Of a stretch of 34,078 nucleotides of DNA, positions 25,641-33,138 are shown piece after piece. Position 1 is the first letter of the stretch. Every line of letters begins with the position of its first letter. A program made the translations under genes and the position numbers. The notes beneath the pieces are model-generated. The model made no database searches. It saw only the letters and a program-made list of their open reading frames with translations, and had not been told where the DNA came from. The DNA is from Planctomycetota bacterium (GTDB lineage Bacteria; Planctomycetota; Phycisphaerae; WQYP01), in the NCBI GenBank assembly GCA_021805985.1, contig JAJZDN010000045.1, forward strand, positions 1 through 34,078. The letters run 5' to 3'.

Positions 25641-28103
25641 TCACTGCTCCGGAATTCTCAGAATCACAAACGACCGAGCCGGGAAGGTGTACTGCAACTT
25701 TGTGCCTGTAACATTCAGCGGCACCGAATGCGGCACAACATGGTGCGGATCGCTAAGCGAATTCACCGCCGAGCCGCTTGCCGCGGTCAGTGTAATAGCT
25801 GTTCCCTTATTCGCCAAAGCCGGTGCCCCTTGCAGGTGAATCGTTGCAGAAATAGCGCTATGCGTGCCGTTAATGACTTTTACAATCACGGTCTTTTGCG
25901 GCACATTGATTCCGGCAATGGCGCTAAAACGCACACCCGAGTGCATCAGGCTTTCCGATTGAATTTGTTTGCCATTGATGTAACCAGTGTAACGATCCCC
26001 ATGGACTACCAGACGAATCGTATACCATCGCCCTGGAGCCACCTTGAACCCACTGCGCCATCCCAAACCCGAGCGTTGCGTACCGTGGGTGTGTTCAAAG
26101 GCAGTAGCCGTATCACCCCAGCCACCAATATTCCACCAAACATAACGATGCAGCCCCTGCACATTAAACACGATCAAAAATCCTTCCGCTCCACCAAGTT
26201 TTCTCGCTTGAACATTCAACGTGTAATTGGCGGGGAACTGATGATCCTGCAAGACGGTCATCAGATCCGTACCATTGCCGGTCTGCTGATAGACGCCATT
26301 GCGCACGGACCATTGACCTGCAATTGGCTTCCAGCCAACGCTGCCGTTCGTAAAGTTGGATCGGTAAAGTGTTTTCCCGCCGGCGGTAACTGAAATATTC
26401 CGGAATTCCGACTGCGTATTCCAGGCACCCAAACCGATTGCCACCCCGCCCGTTGGCGCTTTGACCCCATTGACCGGCCGCTGCGTTACCTGCATGGGCA
26501 GCATGCGCGTAGGGCGATTATCCGAATACATTTGTTGCACGTAATAAGATACCGTTCCGCACGCCCGCGAGCTATCAAAGCGGATCATATCCGGATGCCA
26601 TTGGCTGCCCTGCACATTAACAAACAGCGGCGCATAAGACGCGATCCGGACGATATCCGAATTGCGTTCCAAGCCCCCCATGAACGCGGCTTCCGCCAAT
26701 GCCGCCCGCAAGTTGCCGGTGCCGCAATTATGCGTTACGGCATATTCGCCCACAAATACTTTCGCTCCGGTTCGACTGCGATGATCATATAAATGACGGT
26801 TCGCCCAGAACCACCTCGGCGAATGGTAGTAATGATCATCCACCATATAAATCGGTGCTTTGCTCAAAGGGGCGCGGCCCGTGTAAATGGTTTTGAGGTG
26901 AGGGAAGTGCGCTAAAAGACCTTCATATATAACCTTGTAGCGGGAGGGGTAATAGTTAGTGAGATTCCACCAATCCTCATTTCCGATTTCAATACGGTTT
27001 AAATGAAAAGGTGCCGGATGGCCGTACTTGGCGCGCAATGCACCCCATTTCGTATCCGCCGGTGCATCGGCAAATTTAATTGAATCAATGGCGCTTTTTA
27101 CCCATGGCTCCATTTGAGCCATGGGTACAACATCAGTGGCTCCCAGCGAAATGCCGCAGTTAAAACCAAACAGTGGTTTGGCGTGCATCTCCTGGCACAT
27201 TTCCAGAAATTCCAAGTAACCCAGTCCATCGGTCACCCAATATCCCCACGGATTCCAATGCCCGGGTCTATCCGCCAGCGGGCCGATTGTCTTCTGCCAG
27301 AGGAACCCCTCTGCCAGAGAATTTCCTTCAATGTAATTACCTCCGGGAAACCGCACAAAGGACGGATGCAGGGCGGCCAGCATGCGGGCCAATTGCGGCC
27401 GCAACGGTAATCCACGCCATGTTTTCGCCGGAAATAAATTGACAATATTCAAATACAGCGAACCGTGTCCGCTGGGCACAAACGCCAGCTTGCCTTCAGG
27501 ATTACTCCCATCGCATTTCAATACGGCATGAAAATTAGTCCATTTACCCGATATGCCGTTGATGACCTTACTTCCCAAAACCGCTCCATTGGCCCCCAAC
27601 AGTTCCGCGGTAACCCTCCCGCCCATGCCCGCGCTTTTCCGCGCGTAAAAGCTTAACTTATAGGATCGCCCTTTTTTAAAGTTCATCCCCCAGTACCCGC
27701 TGTTGACCAGTTTAACGGCTCCAACCGGCGTGGTGTAATACACCGTTACGCGCGCCGCCAGCGGATTTATCTTATTAAGGGCATGATTGGAATCCACCCA
27801 CAAACTCGCCTGTCCCCGGCCCTTCGTTGCCAACGTCCAGCCCGCCGGATGATTTTGACTGTCAATCCATTTAAATGTGCCGTTCTTCACCAACTGCGCA
27901 TACAGTCCGCCCTGACCGGCGTAATTAATTTCTTCAAAAAATATCCCCCATAAATTGGGCGATACATGAATGCCCGGTTTGCCCACGTTGATGGTCATGT
28001 TCGTCGTCGCGGCAAACAACGGCTTTCCCGCCGTAAGCATCATCGCAACCAGCGACAGCATCACGCCCGTCCATCCGATTCGTTTAAGCAGGGAATTACG
28101 CAT
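25641..28103 (-). CDS. GH51 alpha-L-arabinofuranosidase with CBM4/9-like and ConA-like modules
   Basis: An 820-residue secreted arabinofuranosidase of the plant/actinobacterial type of GH51. ATG at 28103 is set by GAGGAG at 28111-28116 and a signal peptide ending near FAA; a longer open frame to 28340 is not needed. IHVSPNLWGIFFEEINYAGQGG opens the catalytic region. A CBM4/9-like module follows (about 60-210). The barrel holds the acid/base E376 in IGNED and the nucleophile E453 in VFVGEYAV. After VSYYVQQM the protein carries an inserted concanavalin-like domain (roughly 560-740), and the GH51 C-terminal beta-sandwich closes it. It should release terminal alpha-L-arabinofuranose from arabinan or arabinoxylan, matching GH127 across the window. 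Confidence 0.92.
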   Translation of the reverse strand: MRNSLLKRIGWTGVMLSLVAMMLTAGKPLFAATTNMTINVGKPGIHVSPNLWGIFFEEINYAGQGGLYAQLVKNGTFKWIDSQNHPAGWTLATKGRGQASLWVDSNHALNKINPLAARVTVYYTTPVGAVKLVNSGYWGMNFKKGRSYKLSFYARKSAGMGGRVTAELLGANGAVLGSKVINGISGKWTNFHAVLKCDGSNPEGKLAFVPSGHGSLYLNIVNLFPAKTWRGLPLRPQLARMLAALHPSFVRFPGGNYIEGNSLAEGFLWQKTIGPLADRPGHWNPWGYWVTDGLGYLEFLEMCQEMHAKPLFGFNCGISLGATDVVPMAQMEPWVKSAIDSIKFADAPADTKWGALRAKYGHPAPFHLNRIEIGNEDWWNLTNYYPSRYKVIYEGLLAHFPHLKTIYTGRAPLSKAPIYMVDDHYYHSPRWFWANRHLYDHRSRTGAKVFVGEYAVTHNCGTGNLRAALAEAAFMGGLERNSDIVRIASYAPLFVNVQGSQWHPDMIRFDSSRACGTVSYYVQQMYSDNRPTRMLPMQVTQRPVNGVKAPTGGVAIGLGAWNTQSEFRNISVTAGGKTLYRSNFTNGSVGWKPIAGQWSVRNGVYQQTGNGTDLMTVLQDHQFPANYTLNVQARKLGGAEGFLIVFNVQGLHRYVWWNIGGWGDTATAFEHTHGTQRSGLGWRSGFKVAPGRWYTIRLVVHGDRYTGYINGKQIQSESLMHSGVRFSAIAGINVPQKTVIVKVINGTHSAISATIHLQGAPALANKGTAITLTAASGSAVNSLSDPHHVVPHSVPLNVTGTKLQYTFPARSFVILRIPEQ

Positions 28104-28444
28104 AATAAAACTCCTCACGCACATGATCCGCATACTGGTTGCCAGGCTAATTTTAATCGATCTTGTTTGGGCCGAAAAATCCAACCGGATTCTTGCAACC
28201 CGAGCCTGAATTGGAAAGTACCATAACCGATATTTTTGAATATGAATATCACCTGTCATCGCCCCCGGCCCACTAATTATCAATTTGTCCTTGTTTCCTT
28301 TACTTTTTGTCTGATACGGGTAAAAGACGTTCCAATCCACTTTGTTCCGCCACGATTACCCGGTAGAATCTTATACATACTGGTTTGTATACGTTTTGCT
28401 TTTGTTGCAGCGTATCGGGCCATTGTGGCTGGAGTTTTCTCGGT
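28104..28444. promoter_or_regulatory. Divergent control region between GH51 and TPR/YggX genes
   Basis: A 341-base gap between start codons on opposite strands. It holds the GH51 ribosome site (28111-28116), AT-rich patches such as the near-palindrome GATAT...ATATC (28229-28250), and the operator candidate listed separately. The 10-mer CATACTGGTT occurs at 28131-28140, inside the GH51 leader, and at 28376-28385, inside the operator candidate. I cannot place -35/-10 boxes with confidence. Confidence 0.5.
28372..28391. promoter_or_regulatory. Operator-like near-palindrome
   Basis: TATACATACTGGTTTGTATA is a 20-base near-perfect inverted repeat: TATACATAC against GTTTGTATA, 8 of 9 positions paired. 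Its size and AT-rich ends fit sites for LacI- or GntR-type sugar regulators, including AraR-like ones. It lies 53 bases before the TPR/YggX gene and 269 bases upstream of GH51, so either gene could be the target. Confidence 0.4.
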
Positions 28445-29047
28445 ATGGTGGATCAAGCACGCATAGACCGCTTCAAGAGTATGACTGAAGCTGACCCGCA
28501 AAATGAACTGGGCTTTATGTCGCTGGGCCGGGCGTATGTGGAAGGGCAGTTGTATAAACAGGCCATCCCTGCGCTCATGCGGGCCTTGCAACTCAAGGCG
28601 GAATTATCGCCGGTGTATGTCCTTCTGGCCCAGGCCCAGTGCGGCGTTGGGGACCCGGAAGGAGCGGTAAACACCTTGACCCGCGGATACCGGGTTGCCG
28701 ATGAACATGGTGATTTGATGCCCAGGAATCAGATGGCCGATATGCTCAAGGAACTCGGATCACCCATTCCCGAAACCAGGCAGGAAGCTCTGACGCCGGA
28801 ATTGGCATCCGCCGGCAATATCCAGTGTCGCCGGTGTGGCCGCATCGGCCCGAAAATGAAAGAGCGTCCCTTTAGCGGGGCCTTGGGGGAGCAGATTCAC
28901 ATGAGTATCTGCGGGCCATGTTTTCAACTCTGGATTCGCGAGGGTACAAAAGTCATCAATGAACTGCGCCTGAACCTGACCGATTCTGCCGCACAGGATA
29001 TTTACGATCAACACATGATGACGTTTCTTGGTTTGAACTCAATGTAA
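28445..29047 (+). CDS. TPR protein with C-terminal Fe(II)-trafficking (YggX)-like domain
   Basis: A 200-residue cytosolic protein made of two parts. Residues about 10-95 are tetratricopeptide-type helices (NELGFMSLGRAYVEGQLYKQAI..., then SPVYVLLAQAQCGVGDPEGAV). Residues about 125-200 resemble YggX: a Cys near the start, PFSGALGEQIHMSICGPCFQLWIREGTKVINELRLNL-type layout and a closing DQHMMTFLGL. YggX protects Fe-S clusters and handles Fe(II) in proteobacteria. Here C128-x2-C131 and C156-x2-C159 make a possible zinc ribbon not found in classical YggX. Start ATG 28445 follows GTTTTCTCGGT with no strong ribosome site; a longer frame to 28385 reads as leader. It lies before greA by 72 bases. Confidence 0.75.
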   Translation: MVDQARIDRFKSMTEADPQNELGFMSLGRAYVEGQLYKQAIPALMRALQLKAELSPVYVLLAQAQCGVGDPEGAVNTLTRGYRVADEHGDLMPRNQMADMLKELGSPIPETRQEALTPELASAGNIQCRRCGRIGPKMKERPFSGALGEQIHMSICGPCFQLWIREGTKVINELRLNLTDSAAQDIYDQHMMTFLGLNSM

Positions 29048-29119
29048 TATAGTGGCAGAAGGCTGTGCGGCAGCAAGCCCGCGTAGTGGATGTTTTAATT
29101 AGTGCAAGCGAGGTAACGC

Positions 29120-29599
29120 ATGGAAATGCAATTATTAACCAAGGAAGAAAAGCAGAAGCTTGAAGCCCAGCTTAAGCACATGATTGACCAGCGCCCGCTT
29201 ATTTCGGCGCGTATCGCCGAGGCCCGTGAGAAGGGCGATCTCAAGGAAAATGCCGACTACCACGCCGCCCGTGAAGAATTGGCATTACTGGAAGCGCGGA
29301 TTAAAGATATGGAAGGCCGCCTGCGCGCCGCATCGGTTGTGAATCCTGATGATATTCCCTCCGATATGGTGTTTTTAGGCAGTACAGTGAAGGTGCGGGA
29401 TCAGAAAAACGGCGACGAAGAAACATTTCGGCTCGTCGGAGAATTAAATACCGAAGCCTTTAACTCCGATGCCGAGATCATGGAAGTTTCCGCTAAAAGC
29501 CCGCTGGGTGAAGCACTGATGCGCGCCCGTATCGGGCAGCTCGTCCGCGTTTCAGTGCCCCGTGGTGAAATTCATTACAAGGTGCTTTCTGTAAGTTAA
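29120..29599 (+). CDS. greA: Transcription elongation factor GreA
   Basis: A 159-residue protein that rescues backtracked RNA polymerase by stimulating transcript cleavage. Start ATG 29120 has GAGG about eight bases upstream. The N-terminal coiled coil carries the acidic tip GDLKENADYH, with D40 and E43 matching the D41/E44 pair that holds the catalytic metal in E. coli. The C-terminal FKBP-like domain ends SPLGEALMRARIGQLVRV, a conserved GreA segment. Length is normal. Confidence 0.96.
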   Translation: MEMQLLTKEEKQKLEAQLKHMIDQRPLISARIAEAREKGDLKENADYHAAREELALLEARIKDMEGRLRAASVVNPDDIPSDMVFLGSTVKVRDQKNGDEETFRLVGELNTEAFNSDAEIMEVSAKSPLGEALMRARIGQLVRVSVPRGEIHYKVLSVS

Positions 29600-29662
29600 T
29601 AGCAGCCCCGCGGGCTGGCCGGAAAGCTTTTATGGACTTTGCAGCCTGTGCCGTGTGACATC

Positions 29663-30826
29663 ATGAGTGATACTCCGGTTGATTTCCTGGCCCGCATTCA
29701 AGACAATGCCCCAGCTCCTGTGGAAAATAATGATGCTGCTTCACCCGACCATCAGCTTGTTCCAGAATATGCCGCCTCATCGCCGCAGTCGGACCCGGCA
29801 ATCGCTTTTACGATTGCCGCAGAATATCACGATGATCTCCCTCCACCGCCTGAGCTTGTTGCTCTGATTACGCCTCATGCGTTATTACCCGAAGAAGCTG
29901 CCGAACTGGCTTGGCTGGCAGAAACCCGGCGCTTTATTATTCTCCGGCTTAAAGAATGGGTGATTCCCGTCTCCGCCTTAATTTGCGTTTTGCTGGCCGT
30001 GCTCCTTGAGGCTGGTCTTGTGGCCATCGTCTGGTGGCTTGTGATGTGGCACCCCATGGGCGGCGGCGGCGGTCGGGGCCAAGACGCAGGAGCCGCTACG
30101 GCCATCGGGGGGATTATTCAATCCACAGGATTAAATTCAATGCCATCAAATCCCGCAACTCGCTGGCGACCCGGCCCGCTGCCCGCACCGCCTGATTTGC
30201 CGGACAAGCCATTTTTTACGCCCCACACGCAGGCTTTAGCTCTTTTGGATAGCACCAACCCCTTGCATGCAGCGCTCCCCATCATCGGCATTCACAGTGG
30301 TCGCAATACGTGGGCCGCGCCAGCGCATCAACTGGCTCCCAAAACCCTGCGAATTAAAATCACGCGGCGCCATACGCCGGGCCAACGGACCCGCGGCCGC
30401 GGCCCGCAGGTTGCTTCCCGCGGTGCCCAGCCCGATGCCGCCGGCGGCGGGGGAGGCAACGGCCTGATTCAACTATTCAAGCCCGGATCGCGCACTGGTC
30501 TGGGTGCTGCGACCGGCTCTGGACCGGGGCGCGGTCGTGGGGCCGGCGTCGGCGGGGGTGGCAGCATCGTTATCCCGCCGCCCAATCCGATCTTGCCGCT
30601 CAAATATGAGTTTGCGTTGCCGGCTCATCTGATCAACCCGAAATTTCAACTGACCGTTCGCCGCAACGGCACTGTGGCCGCTGTAAAAGTGATGATATCT
30701 TCCGGCCACCCCGGTATTGACCAGGCCATAATCAACGCCTTGATGCAGGCACGCTTTTTGCCCAACATCATCTCCGGCAAGCCCGTGCAAAGTAAATTTA
30801 TCATCCGCTACCAATTGACATCCTGA
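29663..30826 (+). CDS. TonB family protein
   Basis: A 387-residue inner-membrane protein. An acidic, proline-rich cytoplasmic part (1-about 95) precedes one membrane helix (VIPVSALICVLLAVLLEAGLVAIVWWLVMW, about 100-130), then a long periplasmic linker rich in Gly, Arg and Pro, and a C-terminal TonB domain (about 305-387, with FQLTVRRNGTVAAVKV and GIDQAIINALMQARFLP). TonB proteins pass proton-motive energy to outer-membrane receptors; no ExbB/ExbD or receptor gene is visible here. I chose ATG 29663; a nine-codon ORF (29632-29658, MDFAACAV) ends five bases before it and might couple translation. The membrane helix comes unusually late for TonB. Confidence 0.8.
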   Translation: MSDTPVDFLARIQDNAPAPVENNDAASPDHQLVPEYAASSPQSDPAIAFTIAAEYHDDLPPPPELVALITPHALLPEEAAELAWLAETRRFIILRLKEWVIPVSALICVLLAVLLEAGLVAIVWWLVMWHPMGGGGGRGQDAGAATAIGGIIQSTGLNSMPSNPATRWRPGPLPAPPDLPDKPFFTPHTQALALLDSTNPLHAALPIIGIHSGRNTWAAPAHQLAPKTLRIKITRRHTPGQRTRGRGPQVASRGAQPDAAGGGGGNGLIQLFKPGSRTGLGAATGSGPGRGRGAGVGGGGSIVIPPPNPILPLKYEFALPAHLINPKFQLTVRRNGTVAAVKVMISSGHPGIDQAIINALMQARFLPNIISGKPVQSKFIIRYQLTS

Positions 30827-30848
30827 CCGTTACACCCCGCATGGTGCC

Positions 30849-30900
30849 GCAGGCTTCCAGCCTGCCCAGCGGGCAGTTGTGGTGCAGGCTTCCAGCCTGC
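30849..30900. repeat. Direct repeat of a 17-bp palindrome
   Basis: GCAGGCTTCCAGCCTGC occurs at 30849-30865 and again at 30884-30900. Each copy is itself a hairpin, GCAGGCT-TCC-AGCCTGC. Between them CTGCCC (30862-30867) pairs with GGGCAG (30871-30876), overlapping the first copy, so alternative folds are possible. Elements of this RGGCTTCCAGCCTG kind are seen scattered in planctomycete genomes (from memory). It lies in the 148-base gap after the TonB gene and may act as a terminator or repetitive extragenic element. Confidence 0.8.
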
Positions 30901-30974
30901 TCGACCAGACCTCCCTGAACGGGTACGATTCGACCAACCGTTATATTAAAACGGTAAAATTTCCGGAACTGCCC

Positions 30975-31934
30975 ATGGCCCGAAAAAAACGCAATACGCC
31001 CCAGTTTGACGTTGAAAAGTCACTGCAGAACCGCCCATTTGAAAAAATGATCTTCCATCATGGCTCCCTGGCCGCGGTCATTAAATCCATCGGCTTTTAT
31101 AGCCTGTCCACCCTAATCTGGCCGCGCTTTATTGCACCAAAACGCTGGCAGCTCACGCGCTTTAATGTCGCTATGCCCAATCTGCCCCGCGATTTCGATG
31201 GTTACAAAATTGCCCAGCTCTCGGATTTACACACCGGTAGCACCAATCAGCAATATCTCCACCGCGTGCTCGAAACAGTGGTAGCCGAAAAGCCGGACAT
31301 CATCGTTATCACCGGTGATCTGATCGAATATCGCGCCGGCTCCCTGCAAAAACTCGAATCCCTTCTGCCCCTGCTGCACGCCACCGACGGCGTGCTGGCC
31401 ATTTTCGGCAATCATGATTATCACGAGTACTCTTGGCGACATGTCGGGCCGCGCTCCGCCCATCGCACCATTCATAAACGCCTGCGAACCCTTCTGGCCA
31501 AACACCAGATAACTTTGCTGCGGAACACCCAGCACCGCGTCACACGTGAAAACTCAGCACTCTACTTTGTGGGAATGGATGAACTCTGGACCGGCAACGC
31601 CGACGGCCCCGCCGCCTTTGCCGGCATTCCCGCCTCCGCCCCCTGCGTATGCCTGCAACACAATCCCGACGGCTTTGAAATTCTCCGCCATTTCCCCTGG
31701 CAACTGATGCTGTGCGGCCACACCCACGGCGGACAGGTGCGCCTGCCCCTCATCGGTTCGCTTTTTGTCCCCATGAAACACCGCCAATATATCCGCGGCT
31801 GGTACACCCTCACCCCCGACGCACCCGCCAAAGAAAAACGCATGTACGTCAGCACCGGCTTAGGCCAAAGCCTCCCCATCCGCCTCCGCGTCCCCCCCGA
31901 AGCCACCATTTTCACCCTGCATTCAAACCTATAA
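30975..31934 (+). CDS. Calcineurin-like metallophosphoesterase (YkuE/YaeI type)
   Basis: A 319-residue two-metal phosphoesterase. All family motifs are seen: D84-x-H86 (SDLHTG), G114-D115 (TGDLIEY), G145-N-H147-D148 (GNHDYH) and G248-H249-x-H251 (GHTHGG). The order and the short N-terminal hydrophobic part (FYSLSTLIW at about 37-46) match membrane-associated YkuE/YaeI-type enzymes that hydrolyse lipid-linked phosphates such as UDP-diacylglucosamine; the real substrate is unknown. I chose ATG 30975 (MARKKRN); the frame is open upstream to 30879 but that part overlaps the palindromic repeat. No clear ribosome site. Codon use becomes very C-rich at the 3' end. Confidence 0.88.
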   Translation: MARKKRNTPQFDVEKSLQNRPFEKMIFHHGSLAAVIKSIGFYSLSTLIWPRFIAPKRWQLTRFNVAMPNLPRDFDGYKIAQLSDLHTGSTNQQYLHRVLETVVAEKPDIIVITGDLIEYRAGSLQKLESLLPLLHATDGVLAIFGNHDYHEYSWRHVGPRSAHRTIHKRLRTLLAKHQITLLRNTQHRVTRENSALYFVGMDELWTGNADGPAAFAGIPASAPCVCLQHNPDGFEILRHFPWQLMLCGHTHGGQVRLPLIGSLFVPMKHRQYIRGWYTLTPDAPAKEKRMYVSTGLGQSLPIRLRVPPEATIFTLHSNL

Positions 31935-31991
31935 ACCAAATTTCTGATCCGTGTTCCATGCTCATTGATCTCTGAAGATTTTAAACATCCA

Positions 31992-32018
31992 CAGATTTCC
32001 CAGATTGCACAGATTTTC
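31992..32018. repeat. 9-bp tandem repeat, CAGATT family
   Basis: CAGATT starts at 31992, 32001 and 32010, exactly nine bases apart (CAGATTTCC, CAGATTGCA, CAGATTTTC). It is a three-unit degenerate tandem repeat directly after the metallophosphoesterase gene. Confidence 0.7.
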
Positions 32019-32370
32019 CCCTCTAGCTCCCCAACGCCTGGCTTTTATTCATTACTCATTAAATCGCCTCCCCATAACCTGCGTCTAGCATTTCGCACTT
32101 AGCAGCGCAGCGCTTCCAAAGCATTCTAACTCCCAACTCCTGAATGCTCGTCTACTACCGAACCTTTGTAACCTGTAATCTATAACCTGGGACTTGGCAC
32201 CTGGCATTTAGCATCTGGCATCCCGGCGTGTGGTAAAGATGTACGGCGAACTTTGGGACGCCATTTGTTAAAACGGATGAAATATCCCCGTTAGATGCTG
32301 AGAAACGCAATATTGCGGTATTTTTACTCAACGCACAAACTCGTTTTTCATTGTGTAGATAGCAACGGGG

Positions 32371-32486
32371 GCCAAGGTGTCCAAGATGTCCAAGTTGCGG
32401 GGCAAGGTGTCCAAGTTGGACATGTGGACGAAGTGGTTGATTTTGGCGGGTTTGGTTGAAGGTGGCCAAGATGTCCAAGATGTTTT
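32371..32486. repeat. 9-bp tandem repeat, AAGxTGTCC family
   Basis: Units AAGGTGTCC, AAGATGTCC and AAGTTGCGG start at 32374, 32383 and 32392. AAGGTGTCC and AAGTTGGAC start at 32404 and 32413. AAGATGTCC and AAGATGTTT start at 32468 and 32477. If read on the + strand from 32377 the array encodes SKMSKL-type repeats, but I see no ribosome site and do not call a gene. Confidence 0.8.
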
Positions 32487-32675
32487 GAGTTTTACCGAGA
32501 ATTCGCAATTACGGCGATTACGCCGGGCATGGCAATTTTTCCGGGCGGGGCCGAAATATCGCTAAATCAGGGGCCGATCGCAGCTTTCGGTCCTGGCACG
32601 CCAAGGCCTGTCAGAGATTCTGTTATCGTGTGTTCCACCACCGGCATAGCCGGCGGCTATAGGAGGTTTCTGCGT

Positions 32676-32759
32676 ATGGCCGTGTGGCTCGGAAGGCTTG
32701 ACAGAGCACTGGGTGCATTATTTACTTTTCAAGCAGCGGGGCGATTCAATGATCAATGA
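32676..32759 (+). CDS. 27-codon ORF behind a strong Shine-Dalgarno
   Basis: ATG 32676 follows AGGAGG (32661-32666) with nine bases of spacing, one of the best ribosome sites in the window. The peptide MAVWLGRLDRALGALFTFQA... ends at TGA 32757-32759. A CCGGC-ATA-GCCGG hairpin (32641-32653) sits just before the ribosome site. It could be a leader or small protein, or the preserved 5' end of a gene lost to deletion. No family is recognised. The stop lies within the GATCAATGA repeat. Confidence 0.35.
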   Translation: MAVWLGRLDRALGALFTFQAAGRFNDQ

Positions 32760-32773
32760 GCAAGGATCAATGA
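32751..32773. repeat. GATCAATGA direct repeat
   Basis: GATCAATGA at 32751-32759 and 32765-32773, within a run of gatcaatg words (32748-32780). It is one of several short degenerate arrays in this gap. Confidence 0.6.
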
Positions 32774-32834
32774 TCAAAGGGGCGGTATTGGGGAAGCAAT
32801 AGGGCGCGGAGGTTAGCGAAAAGCGGGTATGGGG

Positions 32835-32877
32835 CAGTAAATTCAGTATTGGGCAGTGATTGCAGTATTGATCAGTT
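32835..32877. repeat. CAGT-phased repeat
   Basis: CAGT starts at 32835, 32844, 32854, 32863 and 32873, alternating 9 and 10 bases, and CAGTATTG is exact at 32844-32851 and 32863-32870. The spacing is close to one DNA turn. Confidence 0.6.
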
Positions 32878-32939
32878 GATTTGGGGTTGGGGGTGGGGTG
32901 GGATTTTTGGGAGCGGTTCGCGGGGTGTTCATTTAGGTC

Positions 32940-33067
32940 GCCACGTGTCGTGGCCGTGTCCCGGTTGCAGGGGGGCGATGGCTCGTGGATAATCCCACGC
33001 GTCGGCGAAAGGTAAGCGAGTCCCACAACGGCTTTCAATCCAGCTAAGACCTGGCGGACCGCGTGGG
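32940..33067. other. Region with inverted repeats before the PLD-helicase gene
   Basis: GCCACG (32940-32945), TGT, CGTGGC (32949-32954) is a perfect hairpin. CCCACGCG (32994-33001) and CGCGTGGG (33060-33067) are an 8-bp inverted repeat enclosing 58 bases, inside which CCAG/CTGG can pair. This might be a structured leader or a non-coding RNA. Nothing in it matches an RNA family I know. Confidence 0.35.
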
Positions 33068-33138
33068 TGATCCGCGACGCGCCCGGTGTAGCACGACGGG
33101 GCGTTGCGGGAAGGCTGCCATATTCGGAGCATTTTTCC

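Larger units (their letters stand above)
31935..32675. other. Non-coding, repeat-rich intergenic region
   Basis: About 740 bases with no gene I can support. Open frames here (for example - strand 32155-32508 and + strand 32377-32565) are made of repeat words rather than protein-like sequence. The repeats are listed separately. It also holds 32160-32225, where taacctg and tggcat words recur in a degenerate form. No tRNA or terminator was recognised. Confidence 0.6.

Noticed and set aside
25458-26393. 311-codon + strand open frame opposite GH51
   Set aside because: It lies antisense to the GH51 C-terminal half and inside comF at its start. The sequence is low in protein-like pattern, while GH51 and ComF show clear motifs on their own frames.
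28104-28340. 79-residue N-terminal extension of GH51
   Set aside because: It would bury the signal peptide and the strong GAGGAG site at 28111-28116. The start at 28103 gives a standard exported protein.
32155-32508. 117-codon - strand open frame in the repeat gap
   Set aside because: Its product is mostly translated repeat words (HLGHLG, RCQVPG-type) and lacks a ribosome site. It is better explained as degenerate repeats.
32377-32565. 62-codon + strand frame with SKMSKL repeats
   Set aside because: It starts at GTG inside the 9-bp array with no Shine-Dalgarno; the protein repeats simply mirror the DNA repeats.
31935-33138. CRISPR array or tRNA attachment site
   Set aside because: Repeat units are only about 9 bases and degenerate with no unique spacers, and no cloverleaf or integrase was recognised.
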